The notes under the pieces: model-generated | What the model was told of the DNA's origin: nothing | Database searches by the model: none | The model's input: the letters and a program-made list of their open reading frames with translations, nothing else | In this document: piece by piece, positions 26,104-34,845 of the stretch | How the letters are laid out: every line of letters begins with the position of its first letter | Position numbering within the stretch: the stretch's first letter is position 1 | Made by a program: the position numbers and the translations under genes | Assembly: GCA_017469845.1 (NCBI GenBank) | Contig: JAFUFP010000004.1 | Span: 1 to 64,000 of the forward strand | Source: Bacteroidales bacterium | GTDB lineage: Bacteria > Bacteroidota > Bacteroidia > Bacteroidales > UBA932 | DNA length: 64,000 nt | Direction: 5' to 3'

Positions 26104-27642
26104 ATGACAAAAAAGGTTCATGTCATTTTACTGACAGCAGTGTTCTCCACTCTGTGCCTTGTTTCAAAGGCCCAGTACGTGGAGGGAGCGTCTTCATCGG
26201 ACTACACCGATCCCGACAAGGTGGTGCTTACCCTTGAAGATGCCCTGAAGATCGCCCTCAGCGAGAACGTTTCCGTTAAGGTCGCTGACATGGAGATCGA
26301 AAGAAGCGAATATTCCAAGAAAGGGACCTACGCATCACTTTTCCCCCAGGTGAGCGGATCCGGTTCATACCAGAGGACCATCAAAAAGCAGGTCATGTAC
26401 ATGGGCGGAGATGATGAAGAAGGCGGCGGCGGAATGGCCAGCATGTTCACAAGCGCCCTCGCGCCCCTTTTCACCGCGGTCGCTCAGATGGCCGCCCAAA
26501 TGGGGATAGACTTCGATCCTACGGCATCAGGCGGACAGAGCCAGCAGTCTTCCGGTGACGGCGGAATCGCGGTCGGCCGTTGGAACACATTCAACGCGGG
26601 AATCAACGCTTCCATGCCGCTTGTCAATGTCCAGCTTTGGAAGAGCATCGAGATTTCCGGAATCGGAGTTGAACTGGCCGTTGAGCAGGCACGTTCTTCC
26701 CGTCTTGAAATGGTCACCCAGGTAAAGCAGGCATTCTATGCCGTTCTTCTCGCAAAGGAGGCTTTCGAGGTATACAAGAGCGTATATGAAAATGCGGTCG
26801 ACAATCTCGGACAGACCGAGAAGAAATACAAGGCAGACAAAGCTTCGGAACTTGACTATACCAGGGCCAAGGTGAATGTCGCCAATGCCATACCGAACGT
26901 CTATCAGGCTGAAAGCCAGGTGATGCTCGCCCTTTGGCAGCTCAAGGCCGTCATGGGCGTTGACCTTGACATGAACATCGATGTCGCCGGTTCCCTCATG
27001 GACTACTCCGACCTCATGTTCCGGTCGATCATGGAAGGCGGCGAGGCTGAACTTGACCACAACACCACGATGAGACAGCTCGCCATCCAGGCGGAGCAAC
27101 TTGCGGAGACTATCAAGCTTCAGCAGGCGGCAAGGCTCCCTTCGCTCTCTCTCGGTTTCGCGTACAGCTACAATGCAATGACGAACGACTTCAAGTTCAG
27201 CGAGTACAAATGGACTCCTTACTCATATGTGGGACTGAGCCTGTCGATTCCGATTTTCTCCGGCGGAAAGAACATCTACAATGTCCGCACGGCCAAAATC
27301 CAGGCCCAGGAACTTGACCTCCAGAGAATCAATACCGAACGCCAGCTCAAGATAGCGATCCGTCAGTACCTCAACACGATGGAAGCGAACATGAAGAGTT
27401 TCGATTCGGCGAAGGAGGCCGTAGACATGGCCCAGAAGGCTTATGACATCTCCGCCAAGTCATACAACTTGGGCAAGAGCACCCTCACTGACCTCAATGA
27501 TGCCCAATTGGCTCTTACCCAGTCAAAACTCGCCCAGACCCAGGCCGTGTACAATTTCATGGTGGCCAAGTCAGGTCTCGAGCAGACACTCGGTGATGAT
27601 TTCATCGACGGCAACGGAAACGTCGATCTCGACAACATGTAG
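26104..27642 (+). CDS. TolC-family outer membrane efflux protein
   Basis: The 512-residue protein has a signal peptide (MTKKVHVILLTAVFSTLCLV, cleaved near SKA-Q). The two OEP repeats are VVLTLEDALKIALSENVSVK and the second starting with a LDHNTTMRQLAIQAEQL region, with helical-barrel heptads such as QAFYAVLLAKEAFEVYKSVY and SYNLGKSTLTDLNDAQLALT. A low-complexity Gly/Ser/Gln insert (about residues 104-152) breaks the first repeat. It forms the outer channel for the adaptor and pump encoded next. The three are spaced 42 and 28 bases apart and clearly cotranscribed. Confidence 0.93.
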   Translation: MTKKVHVILLTAVFSTLCLVSKAQYVEGASSSDYTDPDKVVLTLEDALKIALSENVSVKVADMEIERSEYSKKGTYASLFPQVSGSGSYQRTIKKQVMYMGGDDEEGGGGMASMFTSALAPLFTAVAQMAAQMGIDFDPTASGGQSQQSSGDGGIAVGRWNTFNAGINASMPLVNVQLWKSIEISGIGVELAVEQARSSRLEMVTQVKQAFYAVLLAKEAFEVYKSVYENAVDNLGQTEKKYKADKASELDYTRAKVNVANAIPNVYQAESQVMLALWQLKAVMGVDLDMNIDVAGSLMDYSDLMFRSIMEGGEAELDHNTTMRQLAIQAEQLAETIKLQQAARLPSLSLGFAYSYNAMTNDFKFSEYKWTPYSYVGLSLSIPIFSGGKNIYNVRTAKIQAQELDLQRINTERQLKIAIRQYLNTMEANMKSFDSAKEAVDMAQKAYDISAKSYNLGKSTLTDLNDAQLALTQSKLAQTQAVYNFMVAKSGLEQTLGDDFIDGNGNVDLDNM

Positions 27643-27684
27643 AAACAGTGACAGGAACCAAAAAGATAAAATAGAACAACATAT

Positions 27685-28731
27685 ATGAAAACAGTATTCA
27701 GAACTCTGCTGATTGCCTCCGCCGCTTTCGCCCTGGCAAGTTGCGCTAACAAGGGTGGTGACAATTCCGCTTCGGCTCCCGCCGGAGCTCCAGTCGTGGC
27801 GAACGCCACTCCGAAGGTCGCCGTCGGAACCGCAATCAAGAAAGTCGTTCCCCAGACCGAGACTTATTCCACAACGGTCGAGGCTTTCGCAACAAACAAC
27901 ATCGCTCCCCAGACCGGATCCAGAATCCAGAAGATCAACGTCGAGGTCGGAGATTTCGTGTCAAAAGGCCAGATTCTCGCCGAAATGGACCGTCTCCAGC
28001 TTGAGCAGTCGAGGCTCGCCCTTGTCAATGATTCCACCGAACTTGTCCGTTACCGCGGCCTTTACGAGGAAGGCGGGGTTTCGAAGTCGGATCTTGAGGC
28101 CCTCGAGCTCAACTATAACGTCCGCAAGTCTACTTATCAGAACCTTCTTGAGAATACCATTCTCCGTGCTCCGATAAGCGGAGTCATCACTGCACGCAAC
28201 TACGACAAAGGTGACATGTATGCGATGGCTCAGCCCATTTATGTCCTTCAGCAGATCACTCCCGTAAAGCTTCTCGTCGGAATATCCGAGTCTGATTATA
28301 CCAAGGTGAAGAAGGGTGACGTCGTGGAGATTTCGGCAGACGCACTTCCCGGCAAGACCTTCTCCGGAAGGGTGAACAGGATATATCCTACCGTCAACGC
28401 GATGACCCATACGGTGAACGTTGAAGTGCTCGTCACCAACAGCGACCGTCAGCTCCGTCCCGGAATGTACGCCAAGGCCGTTGTCAATTTCGAGTCGAAT
28501 TATTCAGTTACCGTCCCTGAAGGAGCCGTCACCAAGCAGCAGGGTTCCGGCCAGAGGATCGTTTACGTTCTCACCGGAAACAATACCGTCGAGCAGAGGA
28601 TCGTCACTCTGGGCCGTCATTTCGGCACCGAGTACGAAATCCTCTCCGGACTGAACGAGGGTGAAACCGTTGTGACAAAGGGACAGACCGCACTCAAGAG
28701 CGGAGACACTGTCGAGGTGGTCGAGAATTAG
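27685..28731 (+). CDS. RND efflux periplasmic adaptor, lipoprotein
   Basis: The 348-residue membrane fusion protein has a lipobox (FALASCAN). It shows the lipoyl half (APQTGSRIQKINVEVGDFVS, KGQILAEMDRLQLEQSRLAL), a short alpha-hairpin with FEGV-type turn (YEEGGVSKSDLEALELNY), the second lipoyl half (TILRAPISGVITARNYDKGD), a beta-barrel (KGDVVEISADALPGKTFSGR) and a membrane-proximal domain (GLNEGETVVTKGQTALKSGD). It couples the inner-membrane pump to TolC. A Ser/Ala/Pro linker follows the lipidated Cys. Confidence 0.95.
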   Translation: MKTVFRTLLIASAAFALASCANKGGDNSASAPAGAPVVANATPKVAVGTAIKKVVPQTETYSTTVEAFATNNIAPQTGSRIQKINVEVGDFVSKGQILAEMDRLQLEQSRLALVNDSTELVRYRGLYEEGGVSKSDLEALELNYNVRKSTYQNLLENTILRAPISGVITARNYDKGDMYAMAQPIYVLQQITPVKLLVGISESDYTKVKKGDVVEISADALPGKTFSGRVNRIYPTVNAMTHTVNVEVLVTNSDRQLRPGMYAKAVVNFESNYSVTVPEGAVTKQQGSGQRIVYVLTGNNTVEQRIVTLGRHFGTEYEILSGLNEGETVVTKGQTALKSGDTVEVVEN

Positions 28732-28759
28732 TATCAACAGAAAGTAGAATAAACGCGAT

Positions 28760-31700
28760 ATGAGCATATACAGGACAGCGGTCAATAATCCGGTGACGAC
28801 GGCCCTCATCTTCGTGGCCTTCGCCATATTCGGAATATTTTCGCTGATAAACACGTCCATCGCTCTGTTCCCGGACTTTGACGCGAACGTCATCATGGTG
28901 ATGAGTTCGTATCCCGGAGCGAGTGCGGCGGATATCGAAACGAACCTGACGAAGGTTCTGGAGAACTCGCTCAACGGAGTGAGCAACCTCAAGGACCTTT
29001 CGTCAACATCCAGGGAAAACATCTCCCTTCTTACTCTCGAGTTCAAGTACGGAATCGACATCGACGAGGCCACGAACGACGTCCGGGACAAACTGGACAT
29101 GGTGAGCCAGGCGCTCCCTGACGGAGCGTCGACTCCCACCATCTTCAAGTTCAGCGCCGACGACATGCCGGTTCTGATACTTTCGGCGACAGCCGACGAG
29201 AGCCTTGCCGGACTGGACAGGATCCTCGATGACCGCGTAACGACACCTCTGGCCAGGGTCTCCGGTGTGGGTACCGTATCGGTCTCCGGAGCTCCCACCA
29301 GGGAAATCCAGGTCTATTGCGATCCCGACAAACTCCAGGCTTACGGTCTTTCCATCGCCGGAATCTCACAGGTCATCGCCTATGAGAACAGGAACGTCCC
29401 TTCCGGTAACATCGATATCGGAAACGAGACTTTCAACCTCCGTGTCCAGAAGGAGTTCAAGGACCCTTCTGAGCTTCTTGACATCATCGTGGGATACCGT
29501 GGATTCAATGCGGTTTATCTCAAGGATGTCGCAACCGTCATAGACGGACATGCCGAGAAGGAGATGGAGTCCTACACCAACGGAGTGAGGGCGGCCACGA
29601 TCGCTATCCAGAAGCAGTCCGGAGCGAATACCGTGAATGTCATCAAGGATGTCAAGGAACAGCTCAAGACAATCGAGAAGGACCTTCCTTCCGATGTGAA
29701 GATAACCACTGTCGTCGACTCTTCCGAGAATATCATCAACACCATCAACACCCTCAAGGAAACCATCATGATCACCTTCCTTGTGGTTATGCTCGTGGTG
29801 TTCGTCTTCCTTGGAAGGTGGAGAGCGACGTTCATCATCGTCCTCAGTATCCCTATAGCCCTTTTGGCTTCACTCGTATATCTGTTCGCGACAGGAAACA
29901 CCCTCAACATCATCTCGATGTCGGCGCTTTCCATAGCGATCGGTATGGTCGTGGATGACGCTATAGTCGTGCTCGAGAATGTGACCACGCATCTTGAAAG
30001 GGGAGAGAAACCCAAGGAGGCAGCGGTCCATGCGACCTCTGAAGTGGGTATCTCCGTAATCGCGTCAACCCTTACGATGCTCTGCGTCTTCCTGCCCCTC
30101 ACGATGATGAGCGGTATGGCTGGAATTCTCTTCAAGCAGCTCGGTTGGATCGTCGCCATCATCATGATAGTGTCGACCACCGCGGCTCTTACGCTTGTTC
30201 CGATGCTCTGCTCCAGATTCCTTCATGTCGGAAGGAAGACCGGCAAAGTCTACACGGCTGTGTTCGGCCCGATCAATCGCGGACTAGATGCCATATCGGA
30301 AGGGTATTCAAGGATCATCAGGTGGGCTGTGACCCATCGCAAGACCGTCATCTTCGGAGCATTCGGTATCTTCCTGGCCGTCATGGCGCTTCTTGCCCCC
30401 GGACTAAAAACCGAGTTCTTCCCTTCATCCGACCAGGGACGTCTCCAGGTCACCATCCAGCTTCCTGTCGGAACAACCCAGGAGGTTTCTGGACAGTTCG
30501 CGCATGAGTTCTACGCCAGAATTGCCGAGGAGATTCCGGAAATAAAGGTCTGCAACTTCTCTTACGGACAGGCCGATTCGGACAACACTTTCGCCAGCAT
30601 GAGGAGCAACGGTTCCAACATCATCTCGATGAACATCAACCTCGGAAGTATGGAAGAGCGTGACCGCTCAACGACAGATATCGCGGACATCATCCGCCGT
30701 GATCTTGCCGAGTATCCTGAGGTTACCAAGGCCCTTGTGACCGAGGGTATGGGCGGAATCGGAGGAGCGTCCTCGATTCTTGTCGAACTCTACGGATACG
30801 ATTTCGATGTGGCTGACCAGCTTGCCGCCGAGATCCAGCAGAAGATGAAGGACAACGGTCTGTTCTCCCAGGTCACCATCAGCCGTGACGAATATACTCC
30901 AGAGTATCAGGTCGACTTCGACCGTACGAAACTTGCCATCAACGGGCTCAACTCCACGACGGCGGCTTCAGCGCTCAGCGCCGCGATGAGCGGATCCATC
31001 GGCTCGTTCTACAGGGAGGACGGAGATGAGTACAATATCCGCGTAAGGTATGCCCCTGAGTTCCGTACCAGCATCCAGGACATCGAGAACATCGTCATCT
31101 GGAATACCGCCGGGAACGGAATCAGGATCAGGGACCTCGGAACAGTTGTAGAGACTCAGGTTCCTCCTTCCATCGAGAGAAAGAACCGTACCAGGGTTCT
31201 TACCATTACCGGTGTGCTCGCCAAGGCACGTGCCCTTTCCGATGCGGTTGCCGCCTGCAACGACATCATCGAGTCCACAAACATTCCGCCGGAGTTCTCA
31301 ACCGTCATCGGAGGAGACTATGAGGATCAGCAGGAGATGTTCGGGGACATGTACATCCTCATCATTCTCATCCTTATCCTCGTTTACATGGTGATGGCTT
31401 CCCAGTTCGAATCGTTCATGAGTCCTTTCGTCATCATGTTCTCTGTTCCTTTCGCCCTCGTGGGTGTAATCCTCGGACTCCGTCTTACCGGTACCGCGCT
31501 CGGAATGATGGCGATGGTCGGTATAATCATCTTGCTTGGTATCGTTGTGAAGAACGGTATCGTGCTGATCGACTACACCATCCTCTGCCGTGAAAGGGGC
31601 ATGAGTGTGATTGAAGCCTCCGTCACAGCCGCCCGCAGCCGTCTGCGTCCTATCCTCATGACAACCCTCACCACCGTGCTCGGTATGCTTCCTATGGCAT

Positions 31701-31876
31701 TGGGTACCGGTGAAGGTGCGGAGATGTGGCGTTCTCTCGGTATGACCGTATGTTGGGGTCTTTCCATATCGACGCTCGTGACCCTCGTCCTCATCCCGGC
31801 CGTATACTGCGTCTTAGCCGCCCGTCCGGAAAAGAGGCAGAAGGCAAAGGCCGCAGCTCTCAAGGCAGCCAAATAG
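28760..31876 (+). CDS. RND multidrug efflux permease (AcrB/HAE1 type)
   Basis: The 1038-residue inner membrane pump has twelve helices and two large periplasmic loops. The N-terminus is SIYRTAVNNPVTTALIFVAF, with FPDFDANVIMVMSSYPGASA following. The proton-relay Asp pair lies in IGMVVDDAIVVLENV (about 399-400), and the fourth-helix-like duplicate is VVKNGIVLIDYTI in the second half. The charged C-terminal tail (RPEKRQKAKAAALKAAK) is cytoplasmic. It exports substrates by proton antiport through the adaptor and TolC partner upstream. Substrate range cannot be inferred. Confidence 0.96.
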   Translation: MSIYRTAVNNPVTTALIFVAFAIFGIFSLINTSIALFPDFDANVIMVMSSYPGASAADIETNLTKVLENSLNGVSNLKDLSSTSRENISLLTLEFKYGIDIDEATNDVRDKLDMVSQALPDGASTPTIFKFSADDMPVLILSATADESLAGLDRILDDRVTTPLARVSGVGTVSVSGAPTREIQVYCDPDKLQAYGLSIAGISQVIAYENRNVPSGNIDIGNETFNLRVQKEFKDPSELLDIIVGYRGFNAVYLKDVATVIDGHAEKEMESYTNGVRAATIAIQKQSGANTVNVIKDVKEQLKTIEKDLPSDVKITTVVDSSENIINTINTLKETIMITFLVVMLVVFVFLGRWRATFIIVLSIPIALLASLVYLFATGNTLNIISMSALSIAIGMVVDDAIVVLENVTTHLERGEKPKEAAVHATSEVGISVIASTLTMLCVFLPLTMMSGMAGILFKQLGWIVAIIMIVSTTAALTLVPMLCSRFLHVGRKTGKVYTAVFGPINRGLDAISEGYSRIIRWAVTHRKTVIFGAFGIFLAVMALLAPGLKTEFFPSSDQGRLQVTIQLPVGTTQEVSGQFAHEFYARIAEEIPEIKVCNFSYGQADSDNTFASMRSNGSNIISMNINLGSMEERDRSTTDIADIIRRDLAEYPEVTKALVTEGMGGIGGASSILVELYGYDFDVADQLAAEIQQKMKDNGLFSQVTISRDEYTPEYQVDFDRTKLAINGLNSTTAASALSAAMSGSIGSFYREDGDEYNIRVRYAPEFRTSIQDIENIVIWNTAGNGIRIRDLGTVVETQVPPSIERKNRTRVLTITGVLAKARALSDAVAACNDIIESTNIPPEFSTVIGGDYEDQQEMFGDMYILIILILILVYMVMASQFESFMSPFVIMFSVPFALVGVILGLRLTGTALGMMAMVGIIILLGIVVKNGIVLIDYTILCRERGMSVIEASVTAARSRLRPILMTTLTTVLGMLPMALGTGEGAEMWRSLGMTVCWGLSISTLVTLVLIPAVYCVLAARPEKRQKAKAAALKAAK

Positions 31877-31900
31877 GAGTTCAACAAAAATCGGAAAACA

Positions 31901-32194
31901 ATGAAAGCGATATTCATAGCATTCAACCAAGCATACAATGATGAAATCATGGAAGTGCTTGAGGACAACGGTCAGAGGGGGTTTACCCGTTGGAACGACA
32001 TCCTTGGCCGTGGAACTGAAGACGGCGAGGCCCACTTCGGAAACCATGCATGGCCTACGATGAACCATGCCATTCTGACAATCGTCGAACCCGAAAAGGT
32101 TGAACCCATCATGGAAGATCTGAGGGCCAAGGACAAGACTTATCATGATCTTGGCCTCCGGGCTTACGTTTGGAACATAGAGTCAGCGCTTTAG
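31901..32194 (+). CDS. PG0541-type transporter-associated protein
   Basis: The 97-residue protein (MKAIFIAFNQAYNDEIMEVL to LGLRAYVWNIESAL) has a P-II-like ferredoxin fold pattern and belongs to the small family named after P. gingivalis PG0541, found in Bacteroidetes directly after RND efflux genes. It starts 24 bases after the pump stop. The function is unknown; a cytoplasmic regulatory role on the pump is plausible because the fold resembles signal-binding P-II/CutA-like trimers. The conserved motif here is RGFTRWNDILGRGTEDGEAHFGNHAWP. Confidence 0.85.
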   Translation: MKAIFIAFNQAYNDEIMEVLEDNGQRGFTRWNDILGRGTEDGEAHFGNHAWPTMNHAILTIVEPEKVEPIMEDLRAKDKTYHDLGLRAYVWNIESAL

Positions 32195-32211
32195 AAGCTC
32201 TGAAAGGACAA

Positions 32212-32242
32212 TTTGTATTCCCGCCGCAATTTTGTAAATTTG
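32212..32242 (+). promoter_or_regulatory. Promoter of trxA
   Basis: TTTG (32212-32215), a 19-base spacer and TAAATTTG (32235-32242) form one of the best -33/-7 pairs in the window. The -7 box lies in the loop and right arm of the hairpin at 32217-32252. Confidence 0.7.
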
Positions 32243-32252
32243 CGGTGGGAAT
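32217..32252 (+). terminator. Hairpin ending the efflux operon, overlapping the trxA promoter
   Basis: A 13-bp stem (32217-32229 with 32240-32252, one G-U) is followed by GCTTTTT. It would terminate the upstream operon while its loop and right arm carry the trxA -7 box. Confidence 0.65.
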
Positions 32253-32296
32253 GCTTTTTGCATTCACCCTGAAAGACATTTAAAACCAATTGAATT

Positions 32297-32611
32297 ATGG
32301 CAAAAGTAGTTACGAACGACAATTTCAAAGATATCCTCGCCAGCCCCAAACCCGTTCTTGTCGACTTCTGGGCGACATGGTGCGGCCCATGCAGGGTCCT
32401 TTCCCCCATCGTTGACGAGATCGCGGAAGAAATGGCTGACAAAGTGGATGTCGTAAAGTGCAACGTGGATGACGCCGACGAGATCGCCGTCGACTGCGGA
32501 ATCCGCAATATCCCCACTCTGCTCTACTACAAGAACGGAGAATTGGCTGACAGGACTGTCGGAGTGGTTTCCAAGGAGGAGATCGTCTCCCGTCTGAACG
32601 CCCTTCTTTAA
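32297..32611 (+). CDS. trxA: Thioredoxin
   Basis: This 104-residue cytoplasmic thioredoxin has the active site WATWCGPCRVLSP (Cys29, Cys32), cis-Pro in RNIPTLLYYKNGEL and the usual length. It reduces ribonucleotide reductase, peroxidases and disulfides, probably including the GPx at 5327. It has its own promoter. The beta-barrel gene follows 37 bases later and may be read through. Confidence 0.97.
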   Translation: MAKVVTNDNFKDILASPKPVLVDFWATWCGPCRVLSPIVDEIAEEMADKVDVVKCNVDDADEIAVDCGIRNIPTLLYYKNGELADRTVGVVSKEEIVSRLNALL

Positions 32612-32648
32612 TTCCGTTCATGAGGGCGGAGAATAAAATCGACGCATT

Positions 32649-33284
32649 ATGAAAACAACTCTAAAGTTCATCATCGCAGCGGTTGCTGCGATGATTATCG
32701 GTGTAAGCGCCAGCGCCCAGGTCCATTTCGGATTGGTGGGCGGAGTCACATCCTCGAGCGCTGACGCCGATGCCAAGGTAGGGAACATGGCTCTCTACCA
32801 CGTCGGATTCGTGACAAAGATCCCTATGGGTCTGGGTTTCGCTTTCCAACCCGGAATCACTTACCAGATGAAAGGAGCTTCCCTTTCTGAGATTACCGGT
32901 GATGTCTCTACAGCGCATTTTGACACCAAGGTCGGATATCTTGAGTTCCCGTTCCAGTTCCAGTGGGGACCGGATCTGGTGCTTTTCCGCCCTTATGCCC
33001 TCGCCGAGCCTTTCATCGGAATAGGCCTCAACGTCCAGAACGATTATGAATCGCTCCGCAGCAAATCCTTCGACGAATCGGCGATGAACCGTTTCGAATA
33101 CGGTCTTGGCCTCGGAGGAGGTGTCGAAATATGGAAGTTCCAGCTTTCCGCGAAGTATTTCTGGAACTTCGGTTCCCTACGCAGCGGAATCAAGGACGGT
33201 GACATAGCATCTACTGTAAGCAGTGCTTTCAAGGACGGCAAGAGTTTCAACGGATTCACATTCTCTCTTGCGTTCCTTTTCTAG
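32649..33284 (+). CDS. Outer membrane beta-barrel protein
   Basis: The 211-residue protein has a signal peptide (KFIIAAVAAMIIGVSASAQ). An eight-stranded-type barrel follows: alternating segments VHFGLVGGVTSSSADADAK, GLGFAFQPGITYQMKGASL, KVGYLEFPFQFQWGPDLVLF, YGLGLGGGVEIWKFQLSAKY, and the C-terminal FNGFTFSLAFLF ending in Phe, the outer-membrane sorting signal. It matches the porin/OmpW-like OMP_b-brl_2 group common in Bacteroidetes. Function unknown. It lies between trxA and the LOG gene. Confidence 0.85.
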   Translation: MKTTLKFIIAAVAAMIIGVSASAQVHFGLVGGVTSSSADADAKVGNMALYHVGFVTKIPMGLGFAFQPGITYQMKGASLSEITGDVSTAHFDTKVGYLEFPFQFQWGPDLVLFRPYALAEPFIGIGLNVQNDYESLRSKSFDESAMNRFEYGLGLGGGVEIWKFQLSAKYFWNFGSLRSGIKDGDIASTVSSAFKDGKSFNGFTFSLAFLF

Positions 33285-33304
33285 TGTATCGGGAGAAACA
33301 ATTG

Positions 33305-33850
33305 ATGGATAGGGAAAAGAAGGTAGTGGTATTCTGCGCGTCGAGTTACTCGATTCCGCAGAAATACAATGATGTGGCGCGTGAAGTGGTCCGCCTGCTG
33401 TGCGGAAAAGGTTACGGAGTGGTGTCGGGCGGAGCCGTGAAGGGCACGATGGGTGTTGTCGCGGATGAAGTCATCAAGTGCGGCGGAGTCAATATCGGAG
33501 TGATACCCCGTTTCATGAAGCAGTATCTTTATCCGCAGCTCGATACCCTGATCTGGACGGAAACCATGTCCGAGCGGAAGGAGCTGATGCGTAAAGGCAC
33601 GTGTGCGGCCGTAGCCCTTCCCGGAGGAATCGGGACCCTGGATGAACTTGTTGAGACCCATGTCCTGGCCAAACTCGGGAAATATCACGGGAAAGTCATA
33701 GCCTTCAACGTGGACGGATTCTATGATCCGCTCAAAGCGTTGCTCGACCATTACGTCGACTCGGGTATGCTCAATCCTTCGGACAGGGACCTTCTGCTTT
33801 TCCCCGAAACGGTCGAAGAGTTGTCCGCAATCCTTGACAGTCAGAATTAA
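33305..33850 (+). CDS. LOG-family (TIGR00730) nucleotide-processing protein
   Basis: The 181-residue Rossmann-fold protein starts MDREKKVVVFCASSYSIPQK. The family motif is ALPGGIGTLDELVETHVLAK (PGGxGTxxE), and the substrate-binding region is YGVVSGGAVKGTMGVVADEV. Members act as phosphoribohydrolases on cytokinin riboside monophosphates or as nucleotide 5'-monophosphate nucleosidases. ATG 33305 is preferred over a GTG that would overlap the preceding stop. Three downstream genes (polyprenyl synthase, holB, ricT) follow closely. Confidence 0.92.
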   Translation: MDREKKVVVFCASSYSIPQKYNDVAREVVRLLCGKGYGVVSGGAVKGTMGVVADEVIKCGGVNIGVIPRFMKQYLYPQLDTLIWTETMSERKELMRKGTCAAVALPGGIGTLDELVETHVLAKLGKYHGKVIAFNVDGFYDPLKALLDHYVDSGMLNPSDRDLLLFPETVEELSAILDSQN

Positions 33851-33861
33851 TCTTTCATCCC

Positions 33862-34839
33862 ATGGGTTTATCTTCCGTTCTTGAATATATCGGCGCAGAT
33901 CTGAAAGAGGTCGCTTCAATCATGAGGCGGGCTCTTTCGAGCGATATCGCCCTTCTCAATTCGACGAATGAATCAATACTCTCGAATGACGGGAAGATGA
34001 TGCGCCCGATGATAACCATTCTTTCGGCATTGGCCTGCTCGGGGGAGCGGAATCCGGATACGCTTTCTTATGCGGGTGCCGTGGAACTTCTGCATAATGC
34101 GACACTTCTTCACGACGATGTCGTTGACTGCAGTTCCACCCGACGCGGGAAACCCACGGTCGTCTCACTGATGGGAGCCGGTCCATCGGTTCTCATCGGA
34201 GACTACTGGCTGGTCAAGGCGGTTGACCTTGTCCTGTCCGGCAAACAGCCCCTCAGGGTGGCCAGGTTGTTCTCCAAGACCCTGTCCGACCTGGCGAGCG
34301 GGGAGATGCTTCAACTCCAGTGCACCACTTCCTGCAGCACTTCTCTTAAAGAGTATTACAGGATCATATATTCGAAGACGGCTACCCTTTTCGAGACATC
34401 GGGTCTTGTGGGCGCGATATCCGTTGATGCCGACCCCACCAAGGAACAGGCCATAAGGGAGTTCACCTACAACCTCGGAATGGCGTTCCAGATCAAGGAC
34501 GACATCCTTGATTACGAAGGGGGAGAGAAGATGGGCAAACCTTCAGGCCAGGACCTCAAGGAACAGAAGATCACGCTTCCGCTTTTCGGGGCGTTCGCTT
34601 CAGCGGAACCGGGGAAGGAGAAGGAAATCCGTTCGCTTCTGTGTACCGTCACGGAGAATCCGTCGGTGATCGGTACGATCATTTCCTTCGTTAAGGAATA
34701 TGGCGGGATCGCATGGGCGGAGAAAGTTCTCGGAGAGTGGGTCGACAAGGCCCTCGCTTCCCTGAGGACCTTCCCTGAAAGCAAGGCAAGAACGCTTCTG
34801 GAGGAGTTGACCCTCTTCGTTTCACAAAGGAGCAAGTGA
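33862..34839 (+). CDS. Polyprenyl diphosphate synthase (octaprenyl type)
   Basis: The 325-residue trans-isoprenyl diphosphate synthase has the first Asp-rich motif LLHDDVVDCSSTRRGKPTVV and the second FQIKDDILDYEGGEKMGKPS. It has the chain-length-determining region LLHNATLLHDDVV, without bulky aromatic residues four to five positions before the first motif. The length fits IspB-like long-chain synthases that make the menaquinone side chain, the donor for MenA at 9387. Chain length is inferred, not read. It starts 11 bases after the LOG gene. Confidence 0.93.
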   Translation: MGLSSVLEYIGADLKEVASIMRRALSSDIALLNSTNESILSNDGKMMRPMITILSALACSGERNPDTLSYAGAVELLHNATLLHDDVVDCSSTRRGKPTVVSLMGAGPSVLIGDYWLVKAVDLVLSGKQPLRVARLFSKTLSDLASGEMLQLQCTTSCSTSLKEYYRIIYSKTATLFETSGLVGAISVDADPTKEQAIREFTYNLGMAFQIKDDILDYEGGEKMGKPSGQDLKEQKITLPLFGAFASAEPGKEKEIRSLLCTVTENPSVIGTIISFVKEYGGIAWAEKVLGEWVDKALASLRTFPESKARTLLEELTLFVSQRSK

Positions 34840-34845
34840 TTTTCC

